From Parvibaculum sp. (GTDB taxonomy: Bacteria; Pseudomonadota; Alphaproteobacteria; Parvibaculales; Parvibaculaceae), in contig JAUSMV010000030.1 of assembly GCA_030645235.1 (NCBI GenBank), positions 868,001 through 932,000 of the forward strand: 64,000 nucleotides of DNA. The letters are read 5' to 3'. The position numbers and the translations under genes are program-made. Positions within the stretch are counted from its first letter, which is position 1. Each line of letters begins with the position of its first letter. The notes beneath the pieces are model-generated. The model did no database searches. It saw only the letters and a program-made list of their open reading frames with translations, and was not told where the DNA came from. Positions 43,496 to 52,707 of the stretch are shown here, in pieces.

Positions 43496-44761
43496 ATGAA
43501 GTTTACGTGGTTTAATCTGATGCCGTGGCAGGACTTGCCCGATGACTTCCGCGAGAAGCATCGCTCTGTCTGGGTCGATATTGATTCACGCCTGTTCGAT
43601 CCCGTTCGCGCGCATCATCTTTATAATGAATATATGGACCTGCTGGAATATTCCTCCACGCTGGGTTTTGACGGCATCGGTGTCAACGAGCATCACCAGA
43701 ACGGCTATGGCATCATGCCTTCGCCCAATATCATTGCCGCAGGTCTCGCGCGCCGCACCAAGGACACAGCCCTTGTCGTGCTCGGCAATTCCATCGCGCT
43801 TTACAATCCGCCGGTCCGCGTTGCCGAAGAATTCGCCATGCTCGATTGCATTTCAGGCGGACGGCTCGTCGCGGGCTTTCCCGTCGGCACATCGATGGAC
43901 ACGAATTACTGCTACGGGCAAATTCCGGCACTCACGCGCGAGAAATATATGGAAGCGCATGAACTCATCAAACGCGCGTGGGACGATCCCGATCCCTTCG
44001 CCTTCAATGGTCGCTACAATAAACTGCGCCACGTCAATATCTGGCCACGCCCTGTTCAGAAGAACATGCCGATCCATATTCCGGGCGGTGGCTCTGTCGA
44101 GACTTACGATTTCTGCATCGACAACACATACTCCTATTCCTATCTCTCCTTCTCCGGCTACATCCGCGCCAAGGCCTTGCTGCAGGGCTATTGGGACCGC
44201 GTTGCCGAGCGCAATGCGCCCGATGACAGCCCTTATCGCGCGGGCTTTGCGCAAACGATCTGCGTCGCTGACACGGACGAAGAAGCCGAGCGGCTTTATT
44301 CAGAGCATGTGAGCTATTTCTACAATCGTTGCCTGCATGTCTATGGCGGTTTCGCCGATGCGCCGGGCTATCGCACCATCAAGACGATCCAGACCGGTGC
44401 GCTCTCGCAATATGCGCCACCGATTGACGGCTACGGGCATCTCACCTGGAAGGACCTGATCGAGCAAGGCCATGTGATCGCGGGCAGCCCTGAGACCGTG
44501 CGTCAGCGCATGGAAGAACTCATCAAAGGGCTTCGCGTTGGCAATATTTTCTGCCTCATGCATGTCGGCAATATGCCGAAAGATAAATGCATGTATTCGA
44601 CAAAACTCTTTGCCGAAAAAGTCATGCCGAAACTGCGCGACATGTTCCCTGAATATAAAGACGACAACCGCTTCTGGTGCAGCCCCATCGGCAAACAAGC
44701 CGTGCCGGGCAGCCTGCCGACAGAGCAAATGGTTGCTGCGGCCGTGGGAGGAAAAGACTGA
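43496..44761 (+). CDS. LLM-class flavin-dependent oxidoreductase (monooxygenase-like)
   Basis: A 421-residue luciferase-like TIM-barrel enzyme. LGFDGIGVNEHHQNGYGIMP near residue 60 and FAMLDCISGGRLVAGFPVGT are family landmarks, and VIAGSPETVRQRMEELIKGL is the usual late segment. It is larger than most LLM proteins and resembles the two-component flavin monooxygenase branch. GGGGAGGAAAG precedes the ATG. Its stop overlaps the start of an alpha/beta hydrolase gene (TGATG at 44759-44763). A monooxygenase-hydrolase pair suggests Baeyer-Villiger-type ring opening of a terpenoid or cyclic ketone; this is inference. Confidence 0.92.
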   Translation: MKFTWFNLMPWQDLPDDFREKHRSVWVDIDSRLFDPVRAHHLYNEYMDLLEYSSTLGFDGIGVNEHHQNGYGIMPSPNIIAAGLARRTKDTALVVLGNSIALYNPPVRVAEEFAMLDCISGGRLVAGFPVGTSMDTNYCYGQIPALTREKYMEAHELIKRAWDDPDPFAFNGRYNKLRHVNIWPRPVQKNMPIHIPGGGSVETYDFCIDNTYSYSYLSFSGYIRAKALLQGYWDRVAERNAPDDSPYRAGFAQTICVADTDEEAERLYSEHVSYFYNRCLHVYGGFADAPGYRTIKTIQTGALSQYAPPIDGYGHLTWKDLIEQGHVIAGSPETVRQRMEELIKGLRVGNIFCLMHVGNMPKDKCMYSTKLFAEKVMPKLRDMFPEYKDDNRFWCSPIGKQAVPGSLPTEQMVAAAVGGKD

Positions 44762-45537
44762 TGGAACTCAAGACAATCAAAACCCACGCCGTTCCGGTTC
44801 GCTATATTGAAGCCGGCAAAGGCACGCCGCTCGTCTATCTCCACGGTGCGGGTGGCATTCAACTTGGCGATCCGTTGCTCGCTAAACTTGCCGAGACGCA
44901 TCATGTCTTTGCACCGCTGTTGCCGGGCTATGGTGACAGCGAGGAATGCGCAAACTTGCGCGACATGCTCGACTTCACGTTGCACACGGCCGACGTGATC
45001 GACGCGTTGGGGCTCAAAGACCCGATCCTTGTCGGTCACTCAATGGGCGGCATGATCGCAGCTGAGATGGCCGCTATCGCACCGGCGTCGATCTCACGCC
45101 TCGCGCTTATCTGTCCGGCAGGCCTTTGGCTTGACGATCATCCGATCCCTGATCTCTTTGCGATGCTGCCTTATGAGATGCCGCAATATCTTTTCCATGA
45201 TGTTGAGGCGGGCACCAAGATCATGACGGCGGGTGTTGAACTATCGGACCCTGAATGGCTCAAGGGTTTTCTCGTGATGAATGCGCGGCAGATGGGCATG
45301 GCGGGTAAGATCCTGTTTCCCATTCCGGAGCGCGGGCTGTCGCAGCGGCTCTACCGCATCAAAGCGAAGACCGTGATCATCTGGGGCGACGGCGACAAGC
45401 TCATCCCGCCTGCCTATGCGCATGCGTTCAAGAAAGCGATTGCGGGCGCTGAACTCGTCTCCATCGCGGAGGCAAGCCATATGGTGCCGATCGAGAAGAC
45501 AAATCAGGTCGCCGCCGCGATTTCAAAACTCGGCTGA
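44761..45537 (+). CDS. Alpha/beta hydrolase, coupled to LLM oxidoreductase
   Basis: A 258-residue hydrolase. YLHGAGGIQLGDPLLAKLA is the oxyanion region. The Ser nucleophile is in LVGHSMGGMIAAEMA near residue 97. The acid Asp is in IWGDGDKLIPP, and the base His is in AEASHMVPIEKTNQVA. All are intact. It starts within the stop codon of the LLM gene, so translation is coupled and the proteins probably act in sequence on one substrate (for example hydrolysing a lactone or ester made by the oxidase). A strong terminator follows at 45551. Confidence 0.93.
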   Translation: MELKTIKTHAVPVRYIEAGKGTPLVYLHGAGGIQLGDPLLAKLAETHHVFAPLLPGYGDSEECANLRDMLDFTLHTADVIDALGLKDPILVGHSMGGMIAAEMAAIAPASISRLALICPAGLWLDDHPIPDLFAMLPYEMPQYLFHDVEAGTKIMTAGVELSDPEWLKGFLVMNARQMGMAGKILFPIPERGLSQRLYRIKAKTVIIWGDGDKLIPPAYAHAFKKAIAGAELVSIAEASHMVPIEKTNQVAAAISKLG

Positions 45538-45550
45538 CACACCAAAAGAA

Positions 45551-45586
45551 AAGCCCGCCCCCAGAAATGAGGGCGGGCTTTTTTGC
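45551..45586 (+). terminator. Intrinsic terminator of the LLM-hydrolase operon
   Basis: A perfect 10-bp stem AAGCCCGCCC / GGGCGGGCTT (45551-45560 / 45571-45580), then TTTTG. Confidence 0.95.
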
Positions 45587-45597
45587 GTCTTAAAAAA

Positions 45598-46005
45598 TCA
45601 AATGCCGCTTGCGATAGCCAGCATGACCATCTGATAGACCGAACCGAGAAGCAGCACGGCTGTTGACAGCAAGCCGATTGAGAAGCCGGTGCCGCGCTTG
45701 TCTGCCGCCGCATAGTAACCGCGTGCGTAGAGAAGGCGACCGATCGGATAGATGATGCCGACAACGGCGGCCCAAAGGTCGTGCGATGTCAAAGCAAAGA
45801 GCCAGAGCAACGGCAGGAAGATCAACAGACCTTCCATTGTATTTTCATGCACACGCAACACACGCATGAATTCGTCCGGACCCGTCATATTCGGCGCGGG
45901 GACATTCAGCTTGGTGCGGACGCGGCTAACATTGATGCCCATCCAGAAAAAAACAAGCACAGAGATGACCGTGACAAGGCCGGTCAGAGGGTATGCAAAG
46001 GACAT
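45598..46005 (-). CDS. MAPEG family membrane protein
   Basis: A 135-residue protein with four hydrophobic spans, the architecture of the MAPEG family (microsomal glutathione transferase/eicosanoid enzymes). The conserved RVLRVHENTMEGLLIFLPLL contains the Glu-Asn motif (here HENTME) involved in glutathione binding, and IGRLLYARGYY is the second landmark. Possibly a membrane glutathione transferase. CGGGAG precedes the ATG. Repeat copy C lies just upstream of it, between this gene and the Bcr/CflA transporter. Confidence 0.9.
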   Translation of the reverse strand: MSFAYPLTGLVTVISVLVFFWMGINVSRVRTKLNVPAPNMTGPDEFMRVLRVHENTMEGLLIFLPLLWLFALTSHDLWAAVVGIIYPIGRLLYARGYYAAADKRGTGFSIGLLSTAVLLLGSVYQMVMLAIASGI

Positions 46006-46084
46006 TTCAGGCTCCCGTTATTTTTGTTTTGCCCGTTAGGAGTACAGGGTGCCCGCCCAAAACGGAAGGTCAGGCAGCTATAAA

Positions 46085-46253
46085 AACACTCGAAACACTC
46101 AGCATTTCTTGCAAGAGATCGAGTGTTTCCATGCAGAGATCGTGTGTCAGTTCGTCGAGTGTCATAATCATGCGCGCTGAAGCCTATCCCCGGGTGGGGA
46201 TCGTTTTGGCTTTTTGTGGTTATCCCGCAAAAATAATCCTCATGCGGGGATAG
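46085..46253 (-). repeat. Three-copy structured intergenic element, copy C
   Basis: Read on the minus strand: CTATCCCCGCATGAGGATTA, TTTTTGCGGGATAA, a GGGGATAGG block, then the conserved core (46144-46107) including GATCTCTGCATGGAAACACT and TCTTGCAAGAA, then GAGTGTTTCGAGTG. Within the end AACACTC and GAGTGTT can pair. The 38-base core is identical to copy B. It fills the 255-bp gap between two minus-strand genes. Confidence 0.82.
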
Positions 46254-46260
46254 AGGGTTA

Positions 46261-47466
46261 TTAACGAGCCGCGAGGCGTGAGAGCGTTCCGGCGATGCTC
46301 AAGCCGACGATGACGGCGGCCATCGGGATCGCCGTGCCGTTGTTGAGCGCGCCAACGAGCGCACCGCCACAGGCGGCCATGCCGAATTGGACAACGCCGT
46401 TCAGGGCGGCTGCCGCGCCGATATTGTTGCTGGCGCGCGACATGGCGGCGGCGACCGCATTGGCACCGATGAAGCCACCGCAGGTCAGCAAGACAAAGAG
46501 CGTGGCTATGAAGGGGATGATGGCCATGGGTGCCAGGAGGCTCACCATCAATAAAGTAACGGCGCCGATGAGATGCACGGACATGGCCACCGCCATGATG
46601 TCGCGTCCTGAGAAGCGCCGCAGCAGACGCGCATTGACCTGCGCCCCGATGATGAAACAAAAAGCATTCGCGCCGAAGACGAAGGCGAATTCCTCCGGCT
46701 CCAATCCGAAATGACGGATGAAGATGAAAGACGAGCCGGTGATGTAAGCAAACATGCTTCCTGAGATGAAGGCATTGGCGAGTGTGAAGGCGACGTAAGG
46801 CCGGTCGCCGCATAAAGCGAGATAGGCGCGCAGCACGGAGACGAAATTGCGCTTCACGCGTTTTTGCGGCGGCAGGGTTTCGCCAAGGTAGCGCCAGACG
46901 ACAGCCGAAATGAAAAGTGCGAAAGCCGACATCGAGAGGAAGATGTAGGACCAATCAAAATGCGCGACATAGAACCCGCCGAGGAGCGGCGCGAGAATGG
47001 GCGCGGCCCCCATCACCAGCATTAGCAACGAATAGATCTGCGCTGATTGTTTTTCATCAAACAGGTCACGCACCATTGCGCGCGAAATGACAATGCCTGC
47101 ACAGCCGCTGAAGGCCTGCAGGAAGCGCATCACCGTCATCCATTCAATGCTCGGCGCATAGGCGACACCCGCTGAAGCGGCCGCGAAAGCCAGAATACCG
47201 ATCATCAATGGCGGCAGGCGACCATAGCGGTCGGCCAATGGCCCGATGACGCTTTGACCCAAGGCCATACCGATGAAGTAAGCAGCGAGCGTTCCCTGCA
47301 CCGCGCCGGCACTCGTACCGAAATGCGCGGCAATGGCGGGAAAGGCCGGGAGATACATATCAATCGCAAGCGGTGCGAAAGCGGTGAGCGAACCGAGGAT
47401 CAGCACAAGGCTCAGATGACCGCGATGAATTTCCGTCGGCTTCTCAGGTGTCATTTGGCCCGCCAT
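46261..47466 (-). CDS. Bcr/CflA family drug resistance efflux transporter (MFS)
   Basis: A 401-residue, 12-span major facilitator. IDMYLPAFPAIAAHFG and QSVIGPLADRYGRLPPLMIG (the MFS loop 2-3 signature D-R-x-G-R) plus RFLQAFSGCAGIVISRAMVRDL are typical of the Bcr/CflA subfamily, which exports bicyclomycin, chloramphenicol, sulfonamide or cysteine. GGAGTTGAG precedes the ATG. Repeat copy C lies right after its stop. The acyl-CoA ligase gene upstream is on the same strand, 41 bp away, and may be co-transcribed. Confidence 0.93.
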   Translation of the reverse strand: MAGQMTPEKPTEIHRGHLSLVLILGSLTAFAPLAIDMYLPAFPAIAAHFGTSAGAVQGTLAAYFIGMALGQSVIGPLADRYGRLPPLMIGILAFAAASAGVAYAPSIEWMTVMRFLQAFSGCAGIVISRAMVRDLFDEKQSAQIYSLLMLVMGAAPILAPLLGGFYVAHFDWSYIFLSMSAFALFISAVVWRYLGETLPPQKRVKRNFVSVLRAYLALCGDRPYVAFTLANAFISGSMFAYITGSSFIFIRHFGLEPEEFAFVFGANAFCFIIGAQVNARLLRRFSGRDIMAVAMSVHLIGAVTLLMVSLLAPMAIIPFIATLFVLLTCGGFIGANAVAAAMSRASNNIGAAAALNGVVQFGMAACGGALVGALNNGTAIPMAAVIVGLSIAGTLSRLAAR

Positions 47467-47507
47467 ATCTCAACTCCGTCCGGCGTCAGCCAAATCAAAA
47501 CAGAAAA

Positions 47508-49088
47508 CTAAATCTTCTTTTCACCCTGCCAGTAGCGGTCACGCACAGTGCGGCGCACGATTTTGCCCGACGGCATACGCGGCAGATCGTCGGTGAAGTC
47601 CACCGAGCGCGGCCGCTTATAGCCCGGCAGGCGCTCTGCCGCAAAGGCCACGATTTCTGCCGCGAGCTTATCAGAGGCCACATAGCCTTCGTTCAACTGC
47701 ACCACGGCTTTGATCTCCTCGCCCCATTCTTCATTGGGGACGCCGACCACAGCGACGTCATAGACGGCGGGATGCTCCAGCACTTCCTGATCGATTTCGA
47801 CGGGATAGATATTGACGCCACCGGCAATGATGACTTCGGCGCTGCGACCCGTGAGATAGAGAAAGCCATCCTCGTCGAGATAACCCATATCGCCCATCGT
47901 GTAATCGTTGCCGCGATAAGCGCCTTCGGTTTTTTCCGGTGCCTTGAAATACTCAAAGCGGCCCGTTGCGGGCGCTTCAAAATAAATCGTGCCGACTTCT
48001 TTGGGTTTCGCCAACTCGCCATTGTCGTTGACGACGCGCACGACAACGCCCGGCAAGGGCTTGCCCACGGTGCCTGCCTTGTTTTTCCATTCATGGCTAT
48101 CGACAAAAATTCCGCCGCCCTCAGTCGCCGCGTAATATTCAAACACGACGGGTCCGAACAGGTCGATGGAGCGTTCCTTCACATGCGTCGGGCAAGGGGC
48201 CGCGCCGTGCAGAATCCAGCGCAGGCTGGAGAAATCATATTTGGCGCGCGTCTCAGGCGCGAGCGACAGGATACGATGGAGCATGGTCGGCACAACATGC
48301 GTATGTGTGATCCTGTATTCTTCAACGAGGCGCAAAGTTTCCTCCGCGTCCCATTTGTCCATGACAACACAGCCGATGCCGGAATTGAGCGGGAAGTTGA
48401 GGTTCAGCGCCAAGGGGGCCGCGTGATAGAGCGGGCCTGTCACCAGTGCAATATCACCATCACGGAACTGCGCGGTTTCGGTGAGCTTCACGAGCAAGGG
48501 CGAAACAGGCGCGGCCTCACGACGGAACACGCCCTTGGGGTAGCCCGTTGTGCCGGACGTGTACATCATCTGTGTACCAAGTACGGGATCGGTGATGTCT
48601 TCGGCGGATTCTGCGCTCACCGCCTTGTCGTAATTTGTGAAACCGTCAATATCGCCGCCGACGGAAAGCCCGATCAGGATACCAGGTGACATGGCGGCGG
48701 CCTCAATCGCCGAACCTTTAAAACGTGCATCGGCCACAAAGGCTTTCGCCTCGCAATTGTCCACGATGTAGCCGACTTCGTTGCCCTTCAAATGCCAGTT
48801 GACCGGCGTCAGGCGAAAGCCCGCACGCTGGCAAGCAGAGGCGGTTTCCGCAAATTCGGGGCGGTTGGAACAGAGAAGCGCCACGGCGTCACCCGCTTTC
48901 AGCCCCGCGCGGCGCAGCGCCCGCGTCAACTGATTGGCACGGGCATTGAGTTCGGCGTATGTGCGATTTCCCGCTTCCGACAGAAAGGCCGGGGCTTCGG
49001 GCCTGACGCCTGCATGAAAAGCGATGATCATGCCATTGGCGGCGGCCTCTTCGCGGCTCATGCCTGACCCTATTTGCGACACATTCAT
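47508..49088 (-). CDS. AMP-dependent acyl-CoA synthetase
   Basis: A 526-residue adenylate-forming enzyme. The P-loop is MMYTSGTTGYPKGVF, the A5-type motif is EYYAATEGG, and the hinge/A7-A8 region is GDMGYLDEDGFLYLTGRSAE followed by VIIAGGVNIYP. The final catalytic Lys is in RMPSGKIVRRTV. It activates a carboxylic acid to its CoA thioester via the acyl-AMP; wording is of the medium/long-chain or steroid-acid type. GGGAGGATC precedes the ATG. Another ligase of the same superfamily lies at 51247. Substrate unknown. Confidence 0.94.
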   Translation of the reverse strand: MNVSQIGSGMSREEAAANGMIIAFHAGVRPEAPAFLSEAGNRTYAELNARANQLTRALRRAGLKAGDAVALLCSNRPEFAETASACQRAGFRLTPVNWHLKGNEVGYIVDNCEAKAFVADARFKGSAIEAAAMSPGILIGLSVGGDIDGFTNYDKAVSAESAEDITDPVLGTQMMYTSGTTGYPKGVFRREAAPVSPLLVKLTETAQFRDGDIALVTGPLYHAAPLALNLNFPLNSGIGCVVMDKWDAEETLRLVEEYRITHTHVVPTMLHRILSLAPETRAKYDFSSLRWILHGAAPCPTHVKERSIDLFGPVVFEYYAATEGGGIFVDSHEWKNKAGTVGKPLPGVVVRVVNDNGELAKPKEVGTIYFEAPATGRFEYFKAPEKTEGAYRGNDYTMGDMGYLDEDGFLYLTGRSAEVIIAGGVNIYPVEIDQEVLEHPAVYDVAVVGVPNEEWGEEIKAVVQLNEGYVASDKLAAEIVAFAAERLPGYKRPRSVDFTDDLPRMPSGKIVRRTVRDRYWQGEKKI

Positions 49089-49210
49089 GCTTGATCCTCC
49101 CGCTATTATTTTCGAGGATACGCTGGACCCTCCCCGGCCCTTGCGCTTCCTTCATTCTTGCTTGATGACATTGGACAGCCTCTTCTTTCCCCCCGTCAAG
49201 AAACCTTTCC

Positions 49211-50308
49211 GTGAGCACCCCCAAACCGATGCAAGTTTCACCTAATTCAAGCCCGCGCATCGCGGCACTCACAATTTGCGGCCTGATATGGGCCGGCACC
49301 GCCCAGGCGCAGGATCTTCTGCCCGATCCCGCCATCACGCCGGACAATGGCTTCATCACGCTGCAAGTGGAAAACGATCTCTTTGCCAAGGTCTCCAATA
49401 CAGACCGACACTATACAAACGGTCTCAAGCTCTCATGGCTGTCCGGTCCGACCAATGACATGCCCGACTGGCTCAAATCGCTGTCCGCCCCGCCGCTGTT
49501 TAATCTCTTTACCAATGAGCAAAACATCACCGGCGTTTCACGCCGCGTCGGTGTTTCGCTCGCGCATGTGATCTTCACACCCGATGACACAGACGCGACC
49601 GCGCCGGTCCTCACCGACCGGCCCTATGCCGCATGGCTCCATACGACCTTTTCGCTTGAAAGCGTGCGCTCCAATGATCTCGGCGAAAGCTGGCAGGACC
49701 AGTGGAAGCTCGATGTCGGCGTCGTCGGCCCCTATGCAGGCGGCAAAGGGGTGCAAAACGGCTGGCATAAAGTGATCGGTGCCGACCGATCTGCGGGCTG
49801 GGACAATCAGCTCAAGAACGAGCTTGGCGTCAATCTGAGCTTTGAGCGCGCCTGGCGCTCGAACCTGTTCGAGACGCCCAAATTCCTCGGTCTCTCCACC
49901 GACATCATCCCCTATGGCGGCGTCGCGCTCGGCAATGTGCTCACCTATGCAGGCCTCGGTGCGATATGGCGTATCGGCCCGACACTGCCGGATGATTTCG
50001 GCCCGCCGCGCATTTATCCCGCCTCCGGCGGCTCGCAATGGTTTCACGCCTCCACGGGGTTTGACTGGTATCTTTTTGCCGGTGTCGAAGGCCGCGCCGT
50101 CGCCCGTGATATCTTCCTTGACGGCAACACATTCCGCGACAGCCAGTCGATCGACAAACGACCTCTGGTCGGCGATCTGAAGCTCGGTGCGGTCGCCGTC
50201 CTTGGCGGCGCACGTCTGAGCTTCACCCATGATTTCCGCACCCGCGAATTTTACGGCCAGCCCAAGATGGATCAGTTCGGTTCAGTGACTCTTGGTTTTG
50301 CGCTCTGA
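49211..50308 (+). CDS. LpxR-like lipid A 3'-O-deacylase family protein
   Basis: A 365-residue outer-membrane beta-barrel protein (DUF2219). A signal peptide ends near residue 33 (IWAGTAQA). The active-site stretch VENDLFAKVSNTDRHYTNG (Asn55-Asp56, then TDRHYTNG) matches the catalytic Asn-Asp and substrate region of LpxR. DVGVVGPYAGG is the second conserved block. The C-terminus ends FGSVTLGFAL, a typical barrel end. LpxR removes the 3'-acyloxyacyl chain of lipid A. The start is GTG at 49211, or ATG at 49229, which shortens the N-region by six residues. Divergent from the acyl-CoA ligase; the FkbM methyltransferase follows. Confidence 0.88.
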   Translation: MSTPKPMQVSPNSSPRIAALTICGLIWAGTAQAQDLLPDPAITPDNGFITLQVENDLFAKVSNTDRHYTNGLKLSWLSGPTNDMPDWLKSLSAPPLFNLFTNEQNITGVSRRVGVSLAHVIFTPDDTDATAPVLTDRPYAAWLHTTFSLESVRSNDLGESWQDQWKLDVGVVGPYAGGKGVQNGWHKVIGADRSAGWDNQLKNELGVNLSFERAWRSNLFETPKFLGLSTDIIPYGGVALGNVLTYAGLGAIWRIGPTLPDDFGPPRIYPASGGSQWFHASTGFDWYLFAGVEGRAVARDIFLDGNTFRDSQSIDKRPLVGDLKLGAVAVLGGARLSFTHDFRTREFYGQPKMDQFGSVTLGFAL

Positions 50309-50412
50309 ACAGAATGCGGGTGGGTTTGCCGCCCCGGTGCCAAATAGTCGCCAGCCTGCTTTCCCCATGCTAAACAAGACGATCAGTATTTTCGGGTCTT
50401 TGGGGAGTTTCT

Positions 50413-51237
50413 ATGTCGTTTCGCCAGTTCATCCGCGAGTTCCGCTTGCGGCGCTTTATCTATGCGCGCGGCCACAGAAATCCCATCGTCAAAGCGCTGG
50501 CCAAGCAGGCATGGAAAAACTGGTCGGCCTATGAAAACCAAGACTTCCGTCTGACGCGTAACGGCGAAATCTGGATCGCAGACAATATCGCGCATTGGTT
50601 CGGGGCGAAAAGCGCGGGCGCTTATGTCGATGTCGGCGCAAACATGGGCGAGTGGACCGACCATTTGAGCGCGACCTGCCCGTTTGCAAAAATCCATGCC
50701 ATCGAGATTGCACCGACGACACATGCGGCGCTCGCCAAGAGCCTTGGCCAACGCCCGAATGTCACGCTGTACAATATCGGCTTTGCCGACAAAGCCGGTG
50801 AAATGACGCTCTATCTCAACCGCAGTTCGGAAACGACGGGGCTCTATCACCACCCTGCCGAAGCCAAAGTCGAAAGCGTGACGGCGCAGGTCGTGCGCGG
50901 CGATGATTTTCTCAAATCAAACAATATCGGTCCTGTTCACTTTATGAAGATCGACGTCGAAGGCGCGGAGTTCGATGTGCTGACGGGTCTCGAACAATCG
51001 CTTGCGGGCGGCGTGATTGACGTCATTCAGTTTGAATATGGCATCTTCAACATTGCCTCGCGCAAATTGCTCAAGGATTTTTACGAGAAGCTCGATCAGC
51101 ATTATGTGATCGGCAAACTCTTTCCGCGCTTTGTCGAGTTCCGTCCCTATCACATCAAGCACGAAGATTTCGCGCCTGCCAATTACATCGCAGTGCGTCG
51201 TGAACTCGCACCCCTTATCGCTCATCTTCAAAAATAA
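50413..51237 (+). CDS. FkbM family methyltransferase
   Basis: A 274-residue SAM-dependent methyltransferase. GAYVDVGANMGEWTDHLSA is SAM motif I and HAIEIAPTTHAALAKSL motif II. The family hallmark is HFMKIDVEGAEFDVLTGLE near residue 178. FkbM enzymes methylate hydroxyls on sugars, polyketides or glycans. The basic N-terminus (RQFIREFRLRRFIYARGHR) may contact membranes or phosphate. GGGGAG precedes the ATG. It is separated from the next acyl-CoA ligase by nine bases, so the two are probably co-transcribed. Substrate unknown. Confidence 0.92.
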   Translation: MSFRQFIREFRLRRFIYARGHRNPIVKALAKQAWKNWSAYENQDFRLTRNGEIWIADNIAHWFGAKSAGAYVDVGANMGEWTDHLSATCPFAKIHAIEIAPTTHAALAKSLGQRPNVTLYNIGFADKAGEMTLYLNRSSETTGLYHHPAEAKVESVTAQVVRGDDFLKSNNIGPVHFMKIDVEGAEFDVLTGLEQSLAGGVIDVIQFEYGIFNIASRKLLKDFYEKLDQHYVIGKLFPRFVEFRPYHIKHEDFAPANYIAVRRELAPLIAHLQK

Positions 51238-51246
51238 GAGGCTTCC

Positions 51247-52698
51247 ATGCCCGTCCTTCCCCTCGGTCGTATTCCCGCCTACTGGGCCGCACAACAAGGC
51301 GACAAGCCTGCGATCACGCATGAAGGGCGCATGGTGACGTGGAGCGAATTTGATCGCGCAACGAACCGTCTCGCACGCGCCTATGAAGCGCTCGGCGTCA
51401 AGGAAGGCGATCTCGTCACTATCGGATTGCCCAATGGTATCGGCTTTTATGAATCCTGCTTTGCCACATGGAAACTCGGCGCGACACCGCAGCCGATTTC
51501 AGCTCGGCTGCCGCTGGCGGAACGCGAAATGATTGTTGAGGTGGCGGCACCGTCGCTCGTCGTTGGCGCGGCTCCCGGTGCACATGGCGCTGTCAAATGC
51601 ATCGGTGAAGATTTTGTGCCCGATGCGTCGCTGTCGGATGCTGAACTGCCCGAGAAAACCTCACGCTACTGGAAAGCCCCGACATCGGGCGGCTCAACGG
51701 GTCGCCCCAAGATCATTGTGTCAAATGATGTCGGTGCCTTTGATCCGCTGGAACCGCGCTATCAGCAAGAGATCGGCCGCTCGCAGCTTGTGCCGGGGCC
51801 GCTTTATCACAACGGGCCTTTCGCTTTTTCGATGACGGGGTTCACGCGCGGCAATCACATCATCATTATGACGCGCTTTGATGCCGAAGAAACATTGAAG
51901 CTGTTGGAGAAGCACCGCGTCGATTGGGTGATGCTGGTGCCGACCATGATGCACCGCATCTGGAACCTGCCGGAAGAAGTGCGCAACAAATATGATCTTT
52001 CGGCGCTGCGCATCGTGCTTCATCTCGCGGCCCCCTGCCCCGCATGGCTCAAGGAAAAATGGATTGAATGGCTCGGCGCACCGCGCATCCACGAGCTTTA
52101 CGGCGGCACGGAAGCGCAGGGCGCGACATGGATCAGCGGTGATGAGTGGCTTGCGCATCGCGGCTCGGTCGGGCGTCCGCTTGAACATTGCGAAATGAAA
52201 ATCGTCGGTGAAGACGGCACGACACTCGGTCCGCGCGAAACGGGCGAGGTTTATATGCGCCCCTTTGCCGGTCCCGGCACGTCGTATCATTATCTCGGTG
52301 CGACATCGAAACAGATCGATGGCGGCTGGGAATCCATCGGCGATATCGGCTTTATGGATGAGGACGGCTATCTCTATCTCGCTGACCGGCATACCGACAT
52401 GATCCTTGCCGGTGGTGCGAATATTTATCCCGCCGAAGTCGAAGCGGCGATTGATGCCTTTCCCGGCGTGCGCTCGTCTGCCGTGATCGGTCTGCCCGAT
52501 GATGATATGGGCAACACGATCCATGCATTGGTCGATGCACCTGAAGGCTTTGAAGAAGTGGCATTGCGCGCGCATCTGGCGACGCGGCTGGTGCGTTACA
52601 AAATCCCGAAATCATTTGAGTTGGCGCTTGAGCCTTTGCGCGATGATGCGGGCAAGCTGCGCCGTTCAGCTCTCAGAGCCGAACGTCTCAAAAAATAG
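51247..52698 (+). CDS. AMP-dependent acyl-CoA synthetase, short form
   Basis: A 483-residue adenylate-forming ligase. The P-loop is TSGGSTGRPKIIV (a Gly-Gly-Ser variant of the usual TSGTTG). The A5 motif is HELYGGTEAQGATW, and A7/A8 is GDIGFMDEDGYLYLADRHTD followed by MILAGGANIYPAE. The C-terminal Lys is in DDAGKLRRSAL. Length and the TSGGSTG wording fit the bile-acid/steroid or short aromatic acid CoA ligase group. It begins nine bases after the FkbM gene, and its tail is ten bases from the convergent kup stop. Confidence 0.93.
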   Translation: MPVLPLGRIPAYWAAQQGDKPAITHEGRMVTWSEFDRATNRLARAYEALGVKEGDLVTIGLPNGIGFYESCFATWKLGATPQPISARLPLAEREMIVEVAAPSLVVGAAPGAHGAVKCIGEDFVPDASLSDAELPEKTSRYWKAPTSGGSTGRPKIIVSNDVGAFDPLEPRYQQEIGRSQLVPGPLYHNGPFAFSMTGFTRGNHIIIMTRFDAEETLKLLEKHRVDWVMLVPTMMHRIWNLPEEVRNKYDLSALRIVLHLAAPCPAWLKEKWIEWLGAPRIHELYGGTEAQGATWISGDEWLAHRGSVGRPLEHCEMKIVGEDGTTLGPRETGEVYMRPFAGPGTSYHYLGATSKQIDGGWESIGDIGFMDEDGYLYLADRHTDMILAGGANIYPAEVEAAIDAFPGVRSSAVIGLPDDDMGNTIHALVDAPEGFEEVALRAHLATRLVRYKIPKSFELALEPLRDDAGKLRRSALRAERLKK

Positions 52699-52707
52699 AA
52701 GCGGAGA

